From assembly GCA_002293525.1 (NCBI GenBank), contig DBDJ01000048.1:1-64000 (forward strand): DNA of 64,000 nucleotides. The letters are read 5' to 3'. The translations under genes were made by a program, and so were the position numbers. A model generated the notes under the pieces. The model ran no database searches and was not told where the DNA came from. It saw only the letters and a program-made list of their open reading frames with translations. The stretch comes from Lachnospiraceae bacterium UBA935 (GTDB lineage Bacteria > Bacillota > Clostridia > Lachnospirales > Lachnospiraceae). Numbering within the stretch: position 1 is the first letter of the stretch; each line of letters opens with the position of its first letter. This document shows positions 26,805-35,737 of this stretch, one piece after another.

Positions 26805-29060
26805 TTAAGAATTTTGAATTACCGCACCACATTTTCCACAGAATTTCACTGGTTTGTCATACTTTGCCCCGCAAGACGGACATACATATTTGGTTGGATC
26901 CTGAGGCACAGCTTCTATCGATTCATCTCCCTGCCCTTCACTAACTATGGGAGCCTCTTCTGCTTCTGTTTGTATTTCATCTGCTTTGGCTTCGACAGGC
27001 AACGGTTCTTCTGACCCCCGATTTGCTTCATCCGGACTTGGCGCTTCCTTAGTGCGACGCTTCCGATATTGAATAAGCAGATTCGACAATACAGCAAGCA
27101 GCAAACAGCTTCCCATGACAATACCGAGAATCTTTAACATCTGAAGGGCAAAAGCCGCATCCTGAAGTACCTCATAGGCCTCGTCGAGCGATTGCTGTGC
27201 GAGGGCAAAATATTCCTCACTCTTTGATAATCGGCTCAGCGTCAGATATTTCCAGAGGAAATAGCCGCCGGCTATAAACCCCGATATTCCAACGGGTACT
27301 GCTATGTTTCTGACTGTTCTCAGGACATATAGCTTTTTATCAGCCGTTCTCCCATATCCTCTACTGAGAAAGAGGATTGTCAGAAGCAGGATCAGGGAAC
27401 TGACTAACGAAATGATGAATGGCAGAAAACGTCGGACAAACTGCAGCCAGCCGACGCCATTTTCATCAGACCAGTCGTCACCGCCATTAACCCGGTTAAT
27501 AACCACGTTCTGTGCCGTTATGTTGCCGGCCCGGTCGGCTGCTGTCACGTTAAGGATATTTTCGCCGTCTGTCAATGAAGCTGTATGGATAAAGGTTCCG
27601 TCGTCATTAACGGCTACAGCTACATCATCCACGTAAAGAACCGTGCCGGCTTCAGTGACGCCGGCTAAGACATATTCATCAAGATCAACTCTGAGGGCAG
27701 TTTTATTTTCCGGCAAACGCAAAACCGGCGGGATATTATCTACAATGACCTGAAATGCTTCGATGTATACGACATTCTCATCATCCAGCGAATATCTCAG
27801 CTCGGCTTCATTATAGGTCTCGGGAAGATTCAGCGAGAAACTCCCGGTTGCGTTTAAATTCACCATCTCACTGCTGCCGTTGACGATAACTTCGGCGGTA
27901 ATGCTCCTAGGTACAGTATATTCAATCTTGGCTTGGTTGGAATTGGTCAGTTCTCCGATCACCGGATTGATGACTACGCCGTTATCAATAGCGATGGTTT
28001 TTGACCTGACCGGCATGTTCTGGCTTCCGCGGCGGCCTGTCAAGTCGATCCGGATCGTTTCCGTAGCCGGATCAAACAGCGCTTCTGCCTGGTTGGAACT
28101 GTCGGTCACCTCCGTATAATATATCGGTTCTGCGCTGCTCTGGGCCAGGTCGAATACCGCAACAAGATAATCACCGCCATGTGCCCATTCATTCCAGTCA
28201 ATCAGAAGCTCACCCTCGGTAATATTTATCTCAACGGTAAAATCTTCGATCGCGTCTCCGGAAGTATGGCCGCTTATTGCAAAAACAACATCAGAAACAC
28301 GGGAATCGAAGGCCTCTTCAACGCCAACTCGCTGCCATACGTCAAGACGGAGCCGGTAATCGGCATAATCGGCAAGATCGCCGACATACACCTCACGGTC
28401 AACCGTTTCGCCAAATGATGCCGAGCCTTCGTCAAGCATCGTCTCCCCGACTACGCTGTTATTTTCTGTAACGACGGCATAGATCTGCCACTGGTAACCG
28501 GCGGTGTTTTCACCGTCAACGATAAATTGGACAGGGATTCTGTCATTATTTTTATCTACATTACTTTCATTTTCAATATTGTCACTGTTCGTATCCACAA
28601 CAAAACTGCTGATGATGACCGGCTCCATATAGCTTGAATAATTTATTTCAAACTCGGTATTAGACTTTTTGTCGTAAGTTATTTTCCACGAACCTACCGC
28701 AGCATTGGGAATATAGTATTGCACCCAGTCGTCGCCGCTTTCGTAGCGCAGGGAAGCTCCTTCGATAACCGCACCGTCCGGCGCAGTAAAAGAAACATCC
28801 GGCATTTCCTTGTCAAACAGGATCGACACCGCCATATGATAAGACTCTTCAAGGGTAAATAAATCCTTTGTCTCGTTGGCGGCATAGGCCACTCCTGGCA
28901 TTGCTATGATCAGAATCATGACAGCAAGCAAAAATGTCATACCTTTCAGCATCGCTCTCACCATAGCTCCCTGCATAGCTCTCACCATTTCCCGTTGCAT
29001 CCTCTTCGGCATAAACGGTTGTTTCACCCGCAGCACAAACTGCTTGATAACTCTCAGCAT
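26805..29060 (-). CDS. Secreted/membrane protein with C-terminal zinc ribbon (D)
   Basis: A 751-residue protein. A basic, Met/Arg-rich N-terminal stretch precedes a signal-like helix ending AYA (about residues 40-60), followed by about 460 residues of beta-rich Ig/cadherin-like domains (INRVNGGDD at their end), then a helix with LPFIISLVSSLILLL, two more helices, and a cytoplasmic acidic tail ending in a zinc ribbon (CPSCG...CGKCG). The zinc ribbon is therefore inside and the Ig-like part outside. AGGAG lies six bases before the ATG at 29060 (29066 also possible). It sits between the VWA gene and paralogue E. Confidence 0.75.
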   Translation of the reverse strand: MLRVIKQFVLRVKQPFMPKRMQREMVRAMQGAMVRAMLKGMTFLLAVMILIIAMPGVAYAANETKDLFTLEESYHMAVSILFDKEMPDVSFTAPDGAVIEGASLRYESGDDWVQYYIPNAAVGSWKITYDKKSNTEFEINYSSYMEPVIISSFVVDTNSDNIENESNVDKNNDRIPVQFIVDGENTAGYQWQIYAVVTENNSVVGETMLDEGSASFGETVDREVYVGDLADYADYRLRLDVWQRVGVEEAFDSRVSDVVFAISGHTSGDAIEDFTVEINITEGELLIDWNEWAHGGDYLVAVFDLAQSSAEPIYYTEVTDSSNQAEALFDPATETIRIDLTGRRGSQNMPVRSKTIAIDNGVVINPVIGELTNSNQAKIEYTVPRSITAEVIVNGSSEMVNLNATGSFSLNLPETYNEAELRYSLDDENVVYIEAFQVIVDNIPPVLRLPENKTALRVDLDEYVLAGVTEAGTVLYVDDVAVAVNDDGTFIHTASLTDGENILNVTAADRAGNITAQNVVINRVNGGDDWSDENGVGWLQFVRRFLPFIISLVSSLILLLTILFLSRGYGRTADKKLYVLRTVRNIAVPVGISGFIAGGYFLWKYLTLSRLSKSEEYFALAQQSLDEAYEVLQDAAFALQMLKILGIVMGSCLLLAVLSNLLIQYRKRRTKEAPSPDEANRGSEEPLPVEAKADEIQTEAEEAPIVSEGQGDESIEAVPQDPTKYVCPSCGAKYDKPVKFCGKCGAVIQNS

Positions 29061-29069
29061 AACCATCTC

Positions 29070-32000
29070 CTATACCTTCCCGGCCATATTCTTCGGCCAG
29101 GTCAAGCCTCCGTTTGGCAGCGCGGGATTCGTCCGGACAACGAAGGCCGTCGAGCCGTCGGAAGTGATTCTCATTCCGACTGCCGCCTCTCCGCTGACGC
29201 TCGCACCGATACTCACAATCCACACTTTGAACTTCGCATCAAAGGTGCCATAGCCTTGTATCCCGATGAATTTGGATAAGGCGTCAAATTCCCCTGTAAG
29301 CTGCAGCTTGATGTAGCTCTTTCCGAATCTCCAGTCAGGACCTAAGGTTCCGACAAACCGCAGGCCGGAGACCGGTTCGTTATCCATCTTCAGCAAAGCG
29401 CAGGTATATGGGAACTTACCCATTTCAATGCTTACTGCTCCGCAATCCAGCTCTTCAAACAGCTTCAGGGATGTTTCCGCTTTTATATGGAATTCTCCCA
29501 AGTTGAACGACAGCTTGGCATCGTCAAGTTTCAGTACCGACACATCGCCGATCCAGTCCTTTAACCCGCCCATGCCTGGGATGGCGCTCAGCTTTGCCGC
29601 CGAAATATCACAGCCTCCCACAAAGGTCCAGTAAATCGGGCTTTTGGAAGTATCAATATCTTCGATACCGAGCATAAAGTCGCTGTAAGTTACCGGAACC
29701 CCGGCAATGCTTGTATGAATATCATTATCCGCATATAATTTAAATTCGGTCGGGACTAGGCCGTTACTGTGGCTGCCTGACGTATTTCCGCTATCCGGGT
29801 TGTCCCATCTTGCGCTTAGCCCAAGTGCGCTTTGCCCAGCGATAAAAGCGGTTTTAACCATGAACTTGAACTCGTAATCGTTGGCCAGTGTATCAATATG
29901 AATCTCGGTGTCCTCAGGCGAAACATAGATCGGCGCATTGCCGAGGTTCATCGGGAAAAATTTGTCATCGGTCACCTTGCTGACCGGAAAACTGATGTCT
30001 AATTTTACGCCGATATTCTGCGAAGATACCGACCCGCCGAAAGCATAATCAAAGGTAAACAAATCGGCCTTGTTCTTTAGTACCTTGCCGGCAAAAGGCA
30101 AGGTCGCAAGGATATTCTCGGCATCAAACTCGGCCCGGTTGGGATAAAGCTTCACCGAAATCTGCGACAGCATAAAATATTTCCCCAGTTCCAGCCCGTT
30201 CAGCGGAAAAACTTCCACCTTAAAGTCCCCTGACTGTTTTTCATATCCGGCATCATGGTATAAGGTGATGACACCCAGTGCCGGCAGAGACACCGGCAGG
30301 CCGACTTTTGCCAGGACTGTGGCAAGGCCTTCACTGTTTTCCTGGGAGTAGCTTACATAGGAACCGTCCAGATCCATCAAGGATATACTTTTGCTGTTCA
30401 AATCTCCGATCAAGGAAATGCCACTGTTAAAATTGAGCCAGCCGTTCATCGTCACATAGCCGGAAAGCCGCACGGAATCCTCTTCTTTATGTTTCATATA
30501 GGACACAAACCGATATTGCCCGAAATCCGTTACCTGTTCGCTGCCTTGCATAAAGATGGCGATTCCCTTAGTCAATATCGCGGTTTTTCCGTTTATCCTT
30601 ATATAGGCGTCATAAACGTCCACGGCTATCCCCGCCGGAATGGTTACTGCAACGGAATTCGCATCGACAAAGGAAGTGCCAAGGTTCCATTCGACGCCGG
30701 TCGTATTCCCTTTTAGGGTAATGCTTATGTTGTCTTCGGCGGCAAACCCTTCCCCTTTCAGCGTGGACTCCATCGTTTGGCCATTCTTATAGAGCATCCT
30801 AGGCGCAAAGCTGTAAACAGCCTTGCCGCTCATATAAACCGGTGAGTTCTCATCATGGTCCGGCTCGGTAATCGAATCGGCGCCGCCGCCGAGATAATAT
30901 GTCACCTGATCCGAATCCAGTCCGTCGCCCACACTGACCTTTAATTCACGCGAGTAGCTTAAGGTATCATCGGCAGTAAAGCTAAGTTCGTACTGGTTCA
31001 GGATCTGTGCCCGCAGGCCGCTGAAAAACTCTTCCAGCTGATTAACCTGAGAAGCTGCAGTCGGGTCACTGGCATACAGATAGGTTCCGCCGGTAGCCGC
31101 CGCGATGGAATTTAGATAAGCGCCGTCGGCATCGCTCCCGAAACCGATTGTGTATATAGTTATCCCTTTTTCTCTGCAGGGCTTTCCGATATACTCCTCG
31201 ATTTCGTCAATGCTCGCATAATAGCCGTCTTGCCCGTCTGTCATAAGAATGATGCTGTTGATCACGCCCGGGTTGCTTTCAAACTTTTCCAGTGAATAAA
31301 TAGCGGAATGATAAACGGAGGTATTTCCGCCTGCATAGATGGAATCCGCCACTTGATTGAGTTCCTCGGCACTGAGCCCAAAGGGATAATCGCCGGCTAT
31401 TTCACCGTTGAACGTAACCAGGGCAATATTTTCAATCTCTTCTTTGTCGGCGGCAAAGAGTCTTATCGCATCCTTTAGGTTTTCGATCTTGCTGCCCTGC
31501 ATGCTCCCGGAAATATCGACACAAAGGAGGATGTCGGCACCGCTATAGTCCACCTTTTCAACCGTAAAATCGCTGATGCCGACACTGCAGTCTACGACCG
31601 ACATCGCTGCTTTCAGTTCATCGGCACTCGTGTAGAGGTTATTGCTGATATTTACTGTTGCTTTTATGACCGCGTCATCTTCAAACCCGGTGGTGTCGAC
31701 ATTCACGATATTGACCGACATCCGCTTCTGGCTGACATACGTCTGCATCTGTGTAGCAAAATCCCCCGTAAGGGCTTCTTCTTCCGACTCGGTACTTTCT
31801 GCCGTGCTCTGTTCACTTAATTTCACTGTCAGATTGTTATCCAGAACCCGGTCGACATACTCCGCCGCCTCTTTCAGCCGTTCCGGGTCGTCCTTATCGG
31901 CAATAATGCTGACAAGCTCATACATCGGAACGGTATAATCACTGTCTTCACAGTCACCGACCGTATCGATGGAGCGGTCAATATATTCGGCAGACTTTGT

Positions 32001-33167
32001 CTCATTGCCGAGAGAGTGTTCGATTTTAGCCATCTGGAGGTAGGCCTTGGAAGCATCAACCGCATATTCTTCCGTAGCATACTCCGAAAGACGTTCCTCC
32101 ATTTTCCCGAGCGCCGGATTCCTGATGATCACCTTAAGCGCCTGAAGCTGTGCCTTGGCCTCATTGCGTTCTTCGCGGCTGAGATCGGTGTAGGAATTAT
32201 TGTAGATGTCATTTAGCCGGTCATAGACTGTCTGATATTTTTGGGTGTTATCGCGGGAAAATTCACCGGTAAAATCGGACTGCTTCATATAATTCTTGAT
32301 ATATAATTCCGAGACGATCAGCAGCTCATTATAATCCGAGGTTTCATCAAGCACCGCGGCTATAGATGAGTAATCTTCACATAAAAGCTGCAATTTTAAA
32401 CGGGCCAGCCGGACTTGCGTGATGGCAAGAAAGCCGGGATTTTCCTCCAGCAGGTCATCCATCCGGCGGCGGTACTTTTGGATTTCGGTTATGTCCATGT
32501 CCTCGGCTATGTCCATATCCTCGCTTATATCCATATCCTCGCCATAAAGATAAGCCTGATGCGCCGCTTCCGCGAAGACAAGGTATTTTGCCAGCTTGTC
32601 ATAGCGGTCGTCATCGGTTTCTGGTATCCTGTTTTCCACAGCAGTTGAAATCTCTTTTTCTGCGATAGACAGCCGCTCTGTCCGTGTTTGATAAACCGTC
32701 GCCATATCTGTGTCTGCCGTTACGCTGTAATACAAGACATCCGCCTCGCTAAAAGCGATAAGCGCGGAAAGTTCGCCCTCTGCTTCCGGAAAGCTTAAGA
32801 CGGCTTTCCGGTAAAGTGCTATTGCAGCACTATAATCTTGATCCTGCGCCGCAAAGCGGGCGGCGGCAAGCGCATGCTCCGGCTGATAATTCGCCCGTTC
32901 ATCCTGCAGGAGCGCCTGCGCCAGCCCCACCGAGCCTTCGTCGGCCACGGCATAAATCAAGCTTAACTTGTCATAGTTTTGGGCAGCAGCCTGCTCTTGT
33001 AGCTGAGAAAACACTTGGGGACCTGCCAGAACGGCAGCGGTAACGAAAAAAATAACGGCAACAGAAAAATTGCGAAACTTATGTCGTTTCGCAATCATCC
33101 CCGCCAATAAGAAAAACAAGGCCGCCGGCATCAGACCGAGTGCTAGCTGAATATATGTATTGTGCAT
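29070..33167 (-). CDS. Giant membrane-anchored VWA-domain protein (C)
   Basis: A 1365-residue protein. Two N-terminal helices (about residues 7-27 and 35-53) anchor it. Next come about 400 residues of helical, TPR-like repeats (80-450), a von Willebrand factor A domain (about 545-745) with an intact MIDAS motif DISGSM, TDG and a middle threonine in GGNTSVY, and about 600 residues of beta-rich repeats without a recognisable family. The MIDAS suggests metal-dependent protein binding at the surface. It carries the hexapeptide repeat EDMDIS/EDMDIA/EDMDIT. It is the core of the five-gene zinc-ribbon operon; I do not know its function. Confidence 0.8.
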   Translation of the reverse strand: MHNTYIQLALGLMPAALFFLLAGMIAKRHKFRNFSVAVIFFVTAAVLAGPQVFSQLQEQAAAQNYDKLSLIYAVADEGSVGLAQALLQDERANYQPEHALAAARFAAQDQDYSAAIALYRKAVLSFPEAEGELSALIAFSEADVLYYSVTADTDMATVYQTRTERLSIAEKEISTAVENRIPETDDDRYDKLAKYLVFAEAAHQAYLYGEDMDISEDMDIAEDMDITEIQKYRRRMDDLLEENPGFLAITQVRLARLKLQLLCEDYSSIAAVLDETSDYNELLIVSELYIKNYMKQSDFTGEFSRDNTQKYQTVYDRLNDIYNNSYTDLSREERNEAKAQLQALKVIIRNPALGKMEERLSEYATEEYAVDASKAYLQMAKIEHSLGNETKSAEYIDRSIDTVGDCEDSDYTVPMYELVSIIADKDDPERLKEAAEYVDRVLDNNLTVKLSEQSTAESTESEEEALTGDFATQMQTYVSQKRMSVNIVNVDTTGFEDDAVIKATVNISNNLYTSADELKAAMSVVDCSVGISDFTVEKVDYSGADILLCVDISGSMQGSKIENLKDAIRLFAADKEEIENIALVTFNGEIAGDYPFGLSAEELNQVADSIYAGGNTSVYHSAIYSLEKFESNPGVINSIILMTDGQDGYYASIDEIEEYIGKPCREKGITIYTIGFGSDADGAYLNSIAAATGGTYLYASDPTAASQVNQLEEFFSGLRAQILNQYELSFTADDTLSYSRELKVSVGDGLDSDQVTYYLGGGADSITEPDHDENSPVYMSGKAVYSFAPRMLYKNGQTMESTLKGEGFAAEDNISITLKGNTTGVEWNLGTSFVDANSVAVTIPAGIAVDVYDAYIRINGKTAILTKGIAIFMQGSEQVTDFGQYRFVSYMKHKEEDSVRLSGYVTMNGWLNFNSGISLIGDLNSKSISLMDLDGSYVSYSQENSEGLATVLAKVGLPVSLPALGVITLYHDAGYEKQSGDFKVEVFPLNGLELGKYFMLSQISVKLYPNRAEFDAENILATLPFAGKVLKNKADLFTFDYAFGGSVSSQNIGVKLDISFPVSKVTDDKFFPMNLGNAPIYVSPEDTEIHIDTLANDYEFKFMVKTAFIAGQSALGLSARWDNPDSGNTSGSHSNGLVPTEFKLYADNDIHTSIAGVPVTYSDFMLGIEDIDTSKSPIYWTFVGGCDISAAKLSAIPGMGGLKDWIGDVSVLKLDDAKLSFNLGEFHIKAETSLKLFEELDCGAVSIEMGKFPYTCALLKMDNEPVSGLRFVGTLGPDWRFGKSYIKLQLTGEFDALSKFIGIQGYGTFDAKFKVWIVSIGASVSGEAAVGMRITSDGSTAFVVRTNPALPNGGLTWPKNMAGKV
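32490..32543. repeat. 18-bp tandem repeat inside the VWA gene
   Basis: Three copies of TATGTCCATATCCTCGCT-like sequence (two differences at most between neighbours) encode the hexapeptide EDMDI(S/A/T) on the minus strand. It is in frame and probably variable in number among strains. Confidence 0.85.
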
Positions 33168-33187
33168 CAAAGCCTTCCTCCGCTGCC

Positions 33188-34819
33188 TTAATAATCACTG
33201 CTCTCTAATATTAATTCAAAATTTTCTCCGTCAAGTGTACTGTAGCCATAGTAGTAGTCCTCCTCATAGTATGACACAATAAGCAATCTGTTTCCTTCCA
33301 CCATTACATAAAAGTTTTCTCCTTCAATGTCTACAGCTGTCCCCTTGCCGCCTGTGGTCCAGCACAGTTCTTCATCACTGACATAGAACAGCTTATTTCC
33401 GTCAAACATAGCCCAGATATGATCATCCTCGCTGTATAACAAGTATTCCAGGTCATCGGCGACATGGATTGGCTTACCGGTGCCTTTCTGATACATCAGT
33501 TCATCATCGGTATTGTAGAAAAAAACCGCCTTGCCATCAGAAGTAGCGATGAAATCTTGAACGTCTTCTTCAACCAGTTCGACATCCTCGGCATCCTCTT
33601 TCATGCCATTCACCTTATAGATGCTGTCACCCTTCTGATAAATTATCGTTTTCCCGTCTTGGACAAGCTGAGCTCTGTCGACATTTGATGCCACTCTGTT
33701 CGTTTCATATTTGCCATTAATATGGATGACACTGTCTTCCGAGGTCATGTAAAATGTATCAGTAAAATCGGATATGTCGTAGATACGGGAATAATAATAA
33801 TCATCGGTAAACTCCTCCACTCCTTGCGGCAGCAATAACCCTTCAAACAAACCCGAAAGGCCTTCCTTCGAACCGCCGTTACGGCTGATATAGGACTTTG
33901 AACCGTTGTTATATATGACACTTGTCAGGTCGCGATTATAAAAGAAATCATAAATATCCTCGCCAAGCTTATTTCGGGAATCACTGTCCGTCCCTTTTTG
34001 CACATAAGAAGAAGAATCTTTTTGGTAATAAATATGCTTCGCTCCATCGGCGACCGCAAATGGCTGAATATCTTCGCCTATTTCTATCTCTTTCCCGTTA
34101 TAATAATAACCTATATATCCCTCTTCGTCTTCATCTGCGTCTTCATCATTAACAGTGTAGGCTACTGTCTTGCCGTCCGGTGAAACGGCTATCGGACAAT
34201 AGGCTGAACAGTCATCGGTTATCGTGGTAATCTTTCCGTCAGACCATATGCATAGCTCCGTGGTTAAACTTTCATTTTCTCTCACTTTGGAAAAGGCAAC
34301 ACTTTTGCCTGATGCCGCTATAACCGCTTCGTACACTTCATCGGCTATGAAAGTTGCTTTGTTGTTAACATAATAGAGAGAATATCCTATAGAACCTTCG
34401 TTATAGATCAGCACCGCGGCAGCCGTGCCGTCCATACTCATACTATAGTCATACATATAACCTTCGAGCTTAATAGTCGGTTCGGGCGCGTCTTTTGGCA
34501 TGATAGCCACTTCCTCCTCCTCATTATATATATACAGCCAAGAAGACTGCACATACTTAGACGGCTTCAAGGAAGTAAACAGGATGCCCGCAGCGACAAC
34601 GACCACAATGATGATTACGGGTACAATAATCATCATCAGCTTTGCAGCCGTAGATATTCCCTTCTTTGCCGCGGGTGCTGCTGCTTGGTAGCCTGCGGCC
34701 GAGGCAGCCGCGGCCGGTTCTTTTGCTTCCGGGTACTCTGCCGGCGTACCGCATACGCCGCAGAATTTCATATTCGGGTGGATGTCCGCACCGCAGTTTT
34801 TACATTTTAAATTGGTCAT
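33188..34819 (-). CDS. Zinc-ribbon membrane protein with beta-propeller-like outer domain (paralogue B)
   Basis: A 543-residue protein of the same design as the one at 25213: zinc ribbon with Cys 6, 9, 20 and 23, an Ala-rich linker (about 30-55), one membrane helix (about 58-87) and a repeated-beta outer domain with VSPDGKTVAYTV and YYYNGKEIEIGED. The two paralogues share long identical stretches, for example LVQDGKTIIYQKGDSIYKVN against LMEDGKTIIYQKGDSIYKVN. They flank the VWA and Ig-like genes, so the operon carries two versions of one component. The ribbon should face the cytoplasm. Confidence 0.8.
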   Translation of the reverse strand: MTNLKCKNCGADIHPNMKFCGVCGTPAEYPEAKEPAAAASAAGYQAAAPAAKKGISTAAKLMMIIVPVIIIVVVVAAGILFTSLKPSKYVQSSWLYIYNEEEEVAIMPKDAPEPTIKLEGYMYDYSMSMDGTAAAVLIYNEGSIGYSLYYVNNKATFIADEVYEAVIAASGKSVAFSKVRENESLTTELCIWSDGKITTITDDCSAYCPIAVSPDGKTVAYTVNDEDADEDEEGYIGYYYNGKEIEIGEDIQPFAVADGAKHIYYQKDSSSYVQKGTDSDSRNKLGEDIYDFFYNRDLTSVIYNNGSKSYISRNGGSKEGLSGLFEGLLLPQGVEEFTDDYYYSRIYDISDFTDTFYMTSEDSVIHINGKYETNRVASNVDRAQLVQDGKTIIYQKGDSIYKVNGMKEDAEDVELVEEDVQDFIATSDGKAVFFYNTDDELMYQKGTGKPIHVADDLEYLLYSEDDHIWAMFDGNKLFYVSDEELCWTTGGKGTAVDIEGENFYVMVEGNRLLIVSYYEEDYYYGYSTLDGENFELILESSDY

Positions 34820-34899
34820 AACTTATCCCTCTTCCTATATTGTATATTATCTACTTAATTATTTTGTAGTCTGCTTATTAATATAAAACTTCCACTTGC

Positions 34900-35364
34900 T
34901 TATTCTACTTTTTGTCCGCATGAAGTGCAAAATACCATACCATCGCTGATTCCCTCGCCACAATTGGTACAGAATCGCTTCGCTGGCACATTGGGGCCAT
35001 TATTTTGGGCTTCTTCCATCTTTGCCCCGCATATTCCACAAAAACCCGATGACAACGGCACATTTTCACCACATTGAGGACAGCGGCGCGAACCTTTAAT
35101 CGTACGAATGTCTTCATCATGTTTCGCAATACGGTCATTCGCTACTGTTACGGCAAGACATAGCTTTCCCAATGCCGAATCCGGATCATGCTCTGCTGTC
35201 TCATAATACAGTTTCCCGATTTGTGAGTAAAGACTGGTGACCTGCTTTTGCTCATCTGCAATCAGCGAATTAAGCCTTGCTATGTCAGTTAAGTCTTTTG
35301 TCCCCCTCACCACGTTCTGCGTCGTAGCCGTTATTTTTTTGCCAATGTCGTCCAATAGTGCCAT
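34900..35364 (-). CDS. Soluble double zinc-ribbon protein (A)
   Basis: A 154-residue protein with a helical, probably coiled-coil N-terminal half (residues 1-90) and two zinc ribbons (Cys 95, 98, 109, 112 and Cys 132, 135, 146, 149). It has no membrane helix, so it is cytoplasmic. It is the first gene after a perfect consensus promoter and could be the cytoplasmic partner that meets the ribbons of B, D and E. I do not recognise a named family. Confidence 0.8.
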   Translation of the reverse strand: MALLDDIGKKITATTQNVVRGTKDLTDIARLNSLIADEQKQVTSLYSQIGKLYYETAEHDPDSALGKLCLAVTVANDRIAKHDEDIRTIKGSRRCPQCGENVPLSSGFCGICGAKMEEAQNNGPNVPAKRFCTNCGEGISDGMVFCTSCGQKVE

Positions 35365-35424
35365 ATACCCCTCCTCCTGTCAGCATACAATTGAATGCAT
35401 AATACTCAAGTATTTGTGCGCATA

Positions 35425-35442
35425 AATGTCATTAATGTCATT
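35425..35442. promoter_or_regulatory. Tandem palindromic 9-mers at the start of the zinc-ribbon/VWA operon
   Basis: AATGTCATT occurs twice head to tail (35425-35433, 35434-35442). Each is an odd-centre palindrome (AATG-T-CATT). The pair begins immediately after the -10 of the operon promoter, covering the likely transcription start. This is where an operator would act. Confidence 0.55.
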
Positions 35443-35471
35443 ATTATAAGTAATAAGTCTGTTTATGTCAA
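35443..35471 (-). promoter_or_regulatory. Perfect consensus promoter of the zinc-ribbon/VWA operon
   Basis: Minus-strand TTGACA (35466-35471), a 17-base spacer and TATAAT (35443-35448) match the sigma-A consensus at all twelve positions. It lies about 80 bases before the double zinc-ribbon gene. Such a perfect promoter would be strong unless repressed. Confidence 0.85.
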
Positions 35472-35690
35472 TGGAAATGAAAGGCTCAATATCCTCACCA
35501 GGCGATCTGGAAAGACTTAAGGCCGTACTGAAGGTCCTGGATGACGGCAGGCTCATCCGCCGCTTATACAGGATACGCGGCAAAGGCCGGAACGACTGGC
35601 CCTATGGCCTTAATTTCCGCGAAAACAGCTTGCAGCGAAAATAATTCGCTTCTGCGTCCTCTTGTCAATTTCCGCCAATCCAATTATAAT
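35465..35690 (+). pseudogene. Probable transposase relic (N-terminal fragment, frameshifted)
   Basis: A 59-codon reading frame (35465-35641) contains LERLKAVLKVLDDGRLIRRL followed by RGKGRNDWP, a pattern I recall from the N-terminus of IS transposases where the RN-D-P stretch precedes a WRALIAG-type block. The continuation MALIS...LLRPLVNFRQ appears in the next frame, as if one base had been lost or gained. No inverted repeats or catalytic part remain. It is a short match from memory, so identity is moderate. Confidence 0.4.
35662..35690 (+). promoter_or_regulatory. Promoter of the GT2-TPR glycosyltransferase gene
   Basis: TTGTCA (35662-35667), a 17-base spacer and TATAAT (35685-35690), about 48 bases before the ATG at 35738. 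It lies inside the presumed transposase relic. Confidence 0.75.
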
Positions 35691-35737
35691 CTTATTAAGA
35701 AACAAATAAAACTGAAAATCCACGATCGGAGCTTTTT

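Noticed and set aside
28849..29223. A 124-codon minus-strand frame across the end of the VWA gene and start of the next
   Set aside because: It overlaps two supported genes in another frame and has low-complexity Glu/Gly/Tyr composition; a shadow.
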